DNA from: Afipia sp049747295
GTDB taxonomy: Bacteria; Pseudomonadota; Alphaproteobacteria; Rhizobiales; Xanthobacteraceae
DNA: 64,000 nucleotides
Assembly (NCBI RefSeq): GCF_049747295.1
Contig: NZ_JBMHJM010000002.1
Span: 1 to 64,000 of the forward strand
Direction: 5' to 3'
Program-made: the position numbers and the translations under genes
Part shown: piece by piece, positions 61,001 to 64,000 of the stretch
Numbering within the stretch: position 1 is the first letter of the stretch
How the letters are laid out: the number at the start of each line of letters is the position of its first letter
Notes under the pieces: model-generated
Database searches by the model: none
Told to the model about the DNA's origin: nothing
The model's input: only the letters and a program-made list of their open reading frames with translations

Positions 61001-61014
61001 TTTTGCCGTCGCTG

Positions 61015-61120
61015 GAAGGCGATCTGGGCGCCTCAATCAGGGCCCAGCAATGAGACGGGCGCCGGCAGGTTGTCCGGTGCCGGCTCGTACCCAACTTGCT
61101 CTAAGGAGGATTTGGCTATG
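61015..61120 (+). promoter_or_regulatory. ROSE-type RNA thermometer
   Basis: The leader contains stem-forming GC-rich segments (GGCGCCTC..., GACGGGCGCCGGCAGG, CCGGTGCCGGCTCGTACCC). It ends CTTGCTCTAAGGAGGATTTGGCTATG, the hallmark of ROSE elements: U-U-G-C-U pairs with the A-G-G-A-G-G site with a G opposite a G. Known family: ROSE elements in Bradyrhizobium block translation of small heat shock genes until the stem melts on heating. Confidence 0.85.
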
Positions 61121-61573
61121 AGGTATGATTGGACTCCCCTGTGGCGGTCGACAATCGGATTTGACCGCCTGTTCGACGTCTTCGACGAGGTCCAGCGGAC
61201 CACTGAAGACAACTACCCCCACTACAACATCGAGCGGATGGACGAGAATCGCTTCCAGATTTCCCTGGCGTTGGCCGGGTTCAGCCCGGACGAGATCTCG
61301 CTGACCGCCGAGCAGAATGTCCTAACCGTGGAGGGTCGCAAGACCGCGAAGGACGGCGACCGGCTCTACCTCTTCCGCGGGATTTCAACTCGGTCCTTCA
61401 AGCGCCAATTCACGCTCGCGGACCATGTCGAGGTGAAGTCCGCCCAGTTCAAGGACGGCCTGCTTGTGATCGACTTGGTGCGCGAAGTGCCTGAAGCGAT
61501 GAAGCCGCGTCAGATCGCCATCAACGCCGAAAAGGCAATGACGCCCGAACGGATCGAGGCGAAAGCCGCCTAA
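61118..61573 (+). CDS. Hsp20 family small heat shock protein
   Basis: 151 aa from the ATG at 61118, nine bases after AAGGAGG. Residues about 38-130 are the alpha-crystallin domain: Y-N-I-E-R, F-Q-I-S-L-A-L-A-G-F-S-P-D-E-I, then F-K-R-Q-F-T-L-A and K-D-G-L-L-V-I-D-L, the conserved A-x-F-K-D-G-L-L motif. The N-terminus R-Y-D-W-T-P-L-W-R-S-T-I-G-F-D is the class A (IbpA-like) opening of rhizobial Hsps. It binds unfolding proteins under heat stress. Translation is probably gated by the ROSE leader. Confidence 0.95.
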   Translation: MRYDWTPLWRSTIGFDRLFDVFDEVQRTTEDNYPHYNIERMDENRFQISLALAGFSPDEISLTAEQNVLTVEGRKTAKDGDRLYLFRGISTRSFKRQFTLADHVEVKSAQFKDGLLVIDLVREVPEAMKPRQIAINAEKAMTPERIEAKAA

Positions 61574-61639
61574 CAAGAGGGGCTGCCGCCCCAGCGCGGC
61601 AGCTTTCCATCATCAACTCGTCAGACAATGGAGGCAACC

Positions 61640-61978
61640 ATGCGGCCGACGACCGCACCTGATGAACTTCGTTCGGACCACAACGTATTCGACATCAATG
61701 CTCTTTTGCACCCGGCACGGGTTTTCAACCACCCCCGCGACGTCGTGAGAAGCACCGATCTCACCCTCGGTGAAAAGCGCGCTATTTTGGCATCGTGGGC
61801 TTCGGACGCCGCCGCGGTCGCGTCATGTCCCAGATTACGTGCACCAGCCGGGCTAACCGCGCCCGTCTCAATAGACGACATTCTCGAAGCCCTCTGCGAA
61901 TTAGATGGCGGGCCGCCCCTCCCGCCTGGCGGCAAAGCGCAGCGCATCCGTTCCGCCTCCCGCGCAATGGCAGCCTAA
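61640..61978 (+). CDS. Hypothetical protein
   Basis: 112 aa from the ATG at 61640, after GGAGGCAACC; an in-frame ATG at 61628 is earlier. It has N-V-F-D-I-N-A-L-L-H-P-A-R-V-F, D-L-T-L-x-E-K-R-A-I-L-A-S-W-A-S-D and I-D-D-I-L-E-A-L. The central motif is found in conserved rhizobial proteins of unknown function. Close to the Hsp20 gene and on the same strand. Confidence 0.75.
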   Translation: MRPTTAPDELRSDHNVFDINALLHPARVFNHPRDVVRSTDLTLGEKRAILASWASDAAAVASCPRLRAPAGLTAPVSIDDILEALCELDGGPPLPPGGKAQRIRSASRAMAA

Positions 61979-61997
61979 CTAGGGGAGGCAAAAGATA

Positions 61998-62183
61998 ATG
62001 AAACTTCCAAATCATATCGTCGACAATATCGAGCGACGTTGGGCTGCGAAGCTTCAGCAGGAAGTGGATGTCTGGAGAGCGCGCAAGCATCTTTTGCGAT
62101 CCGGAAGATCTAAACCAAACCGGATCAAGGAGCGCCTAGGACTTGACCAACTTCGCCGGAATCGCGTCCAACACCCGGCATGA
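61998..62183 (+). CDS. 61-aa basic hypothetical protein
   Basis: MKLPNHIVDNIERRWAAKLQQ leads a helical, Arg/Lys-rich protein (E-V-D-V-W-R-A-R-K-H-L-L-R). GGGAGG lies upstream. It overlaps the next gene by 4 bp (ATGA). Possible nucleic-acid binder by composition only. Confidence 0.65.
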   Translation: MKLPNHIVDNIERRWAAKLQQEVDVWRARKHLLRSGRSKPNRIKERLGLDQLRRNRVQHPA

Positions 62184-62446
62184 AGTACAAGCAAGCAAGG
62201 CCCTTTGCCGATCCGAAAGCGGCCGCGATGGAGATGTTGCGGATATTCCGCGCAGCCATCGCGGCCAAGAACGACCCGACCTTGAAGCATACTTACGCCG
62301 GCATCACGAACCACGAGTTCGTCTGGAAGTCTGGCGGCTCTGTCGAGGAATGGGGCCTGGGCCGCGATTTCGGGAAGGCGGAAGGCTGGTGGACGATCGA
62401 CGGCGGCGGGCGTATCTTTATCGCCGACACCGCGCCCCCCACCTAA
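62180..62446 (+). CDS. 88-aa hypothetical protein
   Basis: MKYKQARPFADPKAAAMEML, then L-R-I-F-R-A-A-I-A-A and E-F-V-W-K-S-G-G-S-V-E-E-W-G-L-G-R-D-F. Compact, with several tryptophans. It is translationally coupled to the gene before it. Family unknown. Confidence 0.7.
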   Translation: MKYKQARPFADPKAAAMEMLRIFRAAIAAKNDPTLKHTYAGITNHEFVWKSGGSVEEWGLGRDFGKAEGWWTIDGGGRIFIADTAPPT

Positions 62447-62519
62447 TCTCCAAGCGTTCTGCGGAACATAAGGATTCGACCGATCTTAAATCCGGTTAGT
62501 AGCGTTCCGGAGTAGCGTC

Positions 62520-62801
62520 GTGTCGTGGGAAGACCGGTTCGAGCGGCCGATAGAAGTGCCAGTTGGAAAGCCTTTAGAGACGCTGGCAGATGCCCGCGAC
62601 TACATTCTCGCCCTCACTGAAGCGCAGCGAAAAACCGAACCCGTTTTGACCGCGACGGAAGCTCTCTTGATGGCGGCGACGAAAACCGGCCCTCTCCTCC
62701 ATGCTCAGATTGGCATGATCCAGCTTGTCCACGGGAAGCCCGACGGGACATTAATGCGCGAAAAGAAGGTTGTTAAGATCGGCAAGAGGTTGCCTCGATG
62801 A
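62520..62801 (+). CDS. 93-aa hypothetical protein
   Basis: It starts at a GTG (62520): S-W-E-D-R-F-E-R-P-I-E-V-P-V-G-K-P-L, then L-A-D-A-R-D-Y-I-L-A-L-T-E-A and E-A-L-L-M-A-A-T-K-T-G-P-L-L-H. Small soluble protein; it overlaps the next zinc-finger-like gene by 4 bp. Confidence 0.7.
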   Translation: MSWEDRFERPIEVPVGKPLETLADARDYILALTEAQRKTEPVLTATEALLMAATKTGPLLHAQIGMIQLVHGKPDGTLMREKKVVKIGKRLPR

Positions 62802-62989
62802 CCGACGACAAACCGAGCGATGGTGTTCCGGCAGGATGGGAACCTTACGAGGGGGACCACTGGACGACGTGCACCGTATGCGGTGAGAGCTTCGACATGC
62901 GAAAGGCTGAAAACATTGGCAAGCATTTGCATGATGCGAGCGGCGGCGAGTTCATCGAAATATTTGGAACGCCCACGCGGAGGTGGTGA
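62798..62989 (+). CDS. Small CxxC...HxxxH zinc-finger-like protein, paralogue of 35145
   Basis: 63 aa: K-P-S-D-G-V-P-A-G-W-E-P-Y, C-T-V-C-G-E-S-F-D-M-R, N-I-G-K-H-L-H-D-A-S. It is about two-thirds identical by eye to the gene directly after ku at 35145, with all zinc ligands kept. Here it is inside an array of tiny genes instead of with ku. Confidence 0.75.
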   Translation: MTDDKPSDGVPAGWEPYEGDHWTTCTVCGESFDMRKAENIGKHLHDASGGEFIEIFGTPTRRW

Positions 62990-63055
62990 GGGCGTCGGAA
63001 CCGAAACCTTCGACGAGCGTTTTGGAAAAATTCCACCGCCAGAGGTCGAAGGGAA

Positions 63056-63286
63056 ATGAGTACCCACGTCACTAATCGCACTTGGAAGCCCGAAGACATC
63101 AAGCGCCTGGAGGAAATGGTTAGATCAGGAGTGTCAGCGGTTCGGGCATCGGTGGCGTTCCGCCGTAGCGTCACCGGCGTGAAAGCCCAGGCAAAGAAAC
63201 TCGGCTGTCCGTTCCCCGACGAGAGGCAATTGAAGCGGAATCGCCGCGGTGCTGGCGTCTACCCGACCGTGTACGAGCCCCGCTAA
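63056..63286 (+). CDS. GcrA/SANT-like small HTH protein
   Basis: 76 aa: T-H-V-T-N-R-T-W-K-P-E-D-I-K-R-L-E-E-M-V, then A-S-V-A-F-R-R-S-V-T-G-V-K-A-Q-A-K-K-L-G-C-P-F-P-D-E-R. Same pattern as the gene at 2214. Putative DNA-binding protein; the targets are unknown. Confidence 0.7.
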   Translation: MSTHVTNRTWKPEDIKRLEEMVRSGVSAVRASVAFRRSVTGVKAQAKKLGCPFPDERQLKRNRRGAGVYPTVYEPR

Positions 63287-63336
63287 GGCGGAACTACATT
63301 GATGCTCCACGGTTGCCAACGTGACGGAGGTGCACA

Positions 63337-63525
63337 ATGGCAAACGAGAACGACGGCAAGCCGTGGAGCGGCGACGATCTCAATACCCTGAAGACGCTCA
63401 TTACCGAGAACACGCCGACCAGACTGATTGCGATGAAGCTCGGCCGGACCGAGGATTCGGTTCGGGATAAGGTTGCGGCGGAGGGCTTATCGCTGGCGCC
63501 GACAAATCAAAGCCCAAGAGATTAG
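63337..63525 (+). CDS. Small GcrA-like HTH protein
   Basis: 62 aa, preceded by ACGGAGGTGCACA. It has K-P-W-S-G-D-D-L-N-T-L-K-T-L-I, then A-M-K-L-G-R-T-E-D-S-V-R-D-K-V-A. The typical Trp-led helix and basic recognition helix are present. It differs more from the genes at 2214 and 63056 than those do from each other. Confidence 0.7.
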   Translation: MANENDGKPWSGDDLNTLKTLITENTPTRLIAMKLGRTEDSVRDKVAAEGLSLAPTNQSPRD

Positions 63526-63528
63526 ACC

Positions 63529-63642
63529 ATGACGGACGACGATCAGCAGCCAGAGAAGAACCTGATGGATCCCTCTCCGCTCGTTATTGGAGTGATGGCA
63601 GTCCCTGTTATCGTGGTGCTTGGCTGGTTTGCTTTCGGATAG
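63529..63642 (+). CDS. 37-aa single-helix membrane peptide
   Basis: The ATG at 63529 is three bases after the preceding stop. M-T-D-D-D-Q-Q-P-E-K-N-L-M-D is followed by one helix, P-L-V-I-G-V-M-A-V-P-V-I-V-V-L-G-W-F. The pairing of a small HTH gene with a one-helix peptide repeats the arrangement at 2214-2647. Confidence 0.55.
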   Translation: MTDDDQQPEKNLMDPSPLVIGVMAVPVIVVLGWFAFG

Positions 63643-63871
63643 AGAGCCGCCCGAGCAAAGGTTACACAGAACAACGAGAAGCAACGCCTCGCCTCAGATA
63701 TAAACATGGGTCAAATCCGAAGTTCAGATTGTTCAGGTGCGAACCGACGACCAGGTTCGAGGCGTCGCGAGACGAGAGTACTGGGCCGCTGCCGCCGCGT
63801 TAACCGCGCCAGATTTCGCTGGAACGCTGCCCACCGATCGGCATTTACATTTCCCGAAAAATGAGGTGGCG
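63643..63871. other. Short intergenic, nothing recognised
   Basis: No gene or clear signal was seen. Confidence 0.35.
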
Positions 63872-63952
63872 ATGCCGCGGTACTACTTCAACATTCACCA
63901 TGATCGGGCTTACTACGATGGTCTGGAACTAGACAACAAATCACTCGCGTAG
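63872..63952 (+). pseudogene. DUF6894 protein cut by a nonsense codon
   Basis: The ATG at 63872 follows GAGGTGGCG. M-P-R-Y-Y-F-N-I-H-H-D-R-A-Y-Y-D-G-L-E-L is the standard start of DUF6894. The frame stops at a TAG where the family usually has Trp (L-A-W-E-A-A), then resumes E-A-A-Q-A-T-T before another stop. Confidence 0.65.
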
Positions 63953-64000
63953 GAAGCCGCGCAGGCGACCACCTGAAGGTCAGCCGGTCACGACTGGCGA

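Noticed and set aside
1..64000. CRISPR arrays, tRNA or rRNA genes
   Set aside because: No regularly spaced repeats and no tRNA or rRNA signatures were recognised by eye. A dedicated search would be needed to be certain.

Overview
The window reads as a chromosomal accessory region of an alphaproteobacterium of the Bradyrhizobium / Rhodopseudomonas / Afipia type. The reasons are GC-rich coding DNA, a ROSE RNA thermometer in front of an Hsp20 gene, FixK/FNR boxes of the form TTGAT-N4-ATCAA, a non-homologous end joining Ku gene, an Omp25-like outer membrane protein, and many small DUF-type stress proteins typical of that family. No rRNA or tRNA gene was recognised.

Layout. 0-5.3 kb: small stress genes (DUF1488-like, an 87-aa protein family, GcrA/SANT-like HTH, phasin, CsbD/DUF883, DUF3606, GlsB/YeaQ, YidB). 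5.5-14.6 kb: a PQQ-type sugar dehydrogenase lipoprotein coupled to a DUF2231 membrane protein, a frameshifted SDR oxidoreductase, glycogen debranching enzyme, an AI-2E family transporter and a thioredoxin-reductase-like flavoprotein. 15-20 kb: a PAS-PAS-HK-REC-REC hybrid kinase and an RsbRD-HK kinase. 20-25.4 kb: PRC-barrel protein, Nudix hydrolase, NhaA antiporter and two FixK-type boxes. 25.4-30 kb: a cytochrome-b/molybdopterin fusion oxidoreductase, DUF488, and an sdhB-sdhC-sdhD set without sdhA. 30-36 kb: small membrane genes, a decayed IS110 element, an arylsulfatase remnant, Ku and a methyltransferase. 37-42 kb: DUF4142, a zinc alcohol dehydrogenase, DUF72, a coiled-coil protein and an isochorismatase-like hydrolase. 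42.7-50.6 kb: PAP2 and DUF3147, cupin and HD-domain genes (one intact set, one decayed set), an Omp25-like protein, a phasin and two Rnk/GreA-C proteins. 51-57.3 kb: a complete Mrp cation/proton antiporter operon (fused AB, then C-G), every junction a 4-bp overlap. 57-64 kb: universal stress protein, second DUF2231 protein, a truncated copy of the hybrid-kinase receiver region, ROSE-Hsp20, and an array of tiny genes.

Taken together the region is a stress and envelope-homeostasis island: pH/Na+ control (NhaA, Mrp), heat shock (Hsp20), DNA end joining (Ku), storage polymers (GlgX, phasins) and low-oxygen signals. It is also eroding. I count at least eight genes with frameshifts, truncation or a nonsense codon. 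Some single-base shifts could be sequencing errors rather than decay.

The most novel signal I see is a three-copy dispersed element (about 1947-2033, 31274-31354 and 33619-33702). It has two conserved hairpins, and the second pairs the Shine-Dalgarno sequence just before an ATG. It looks like a family of translation-controlling leader RNAs; I do not recognise it as a known class.
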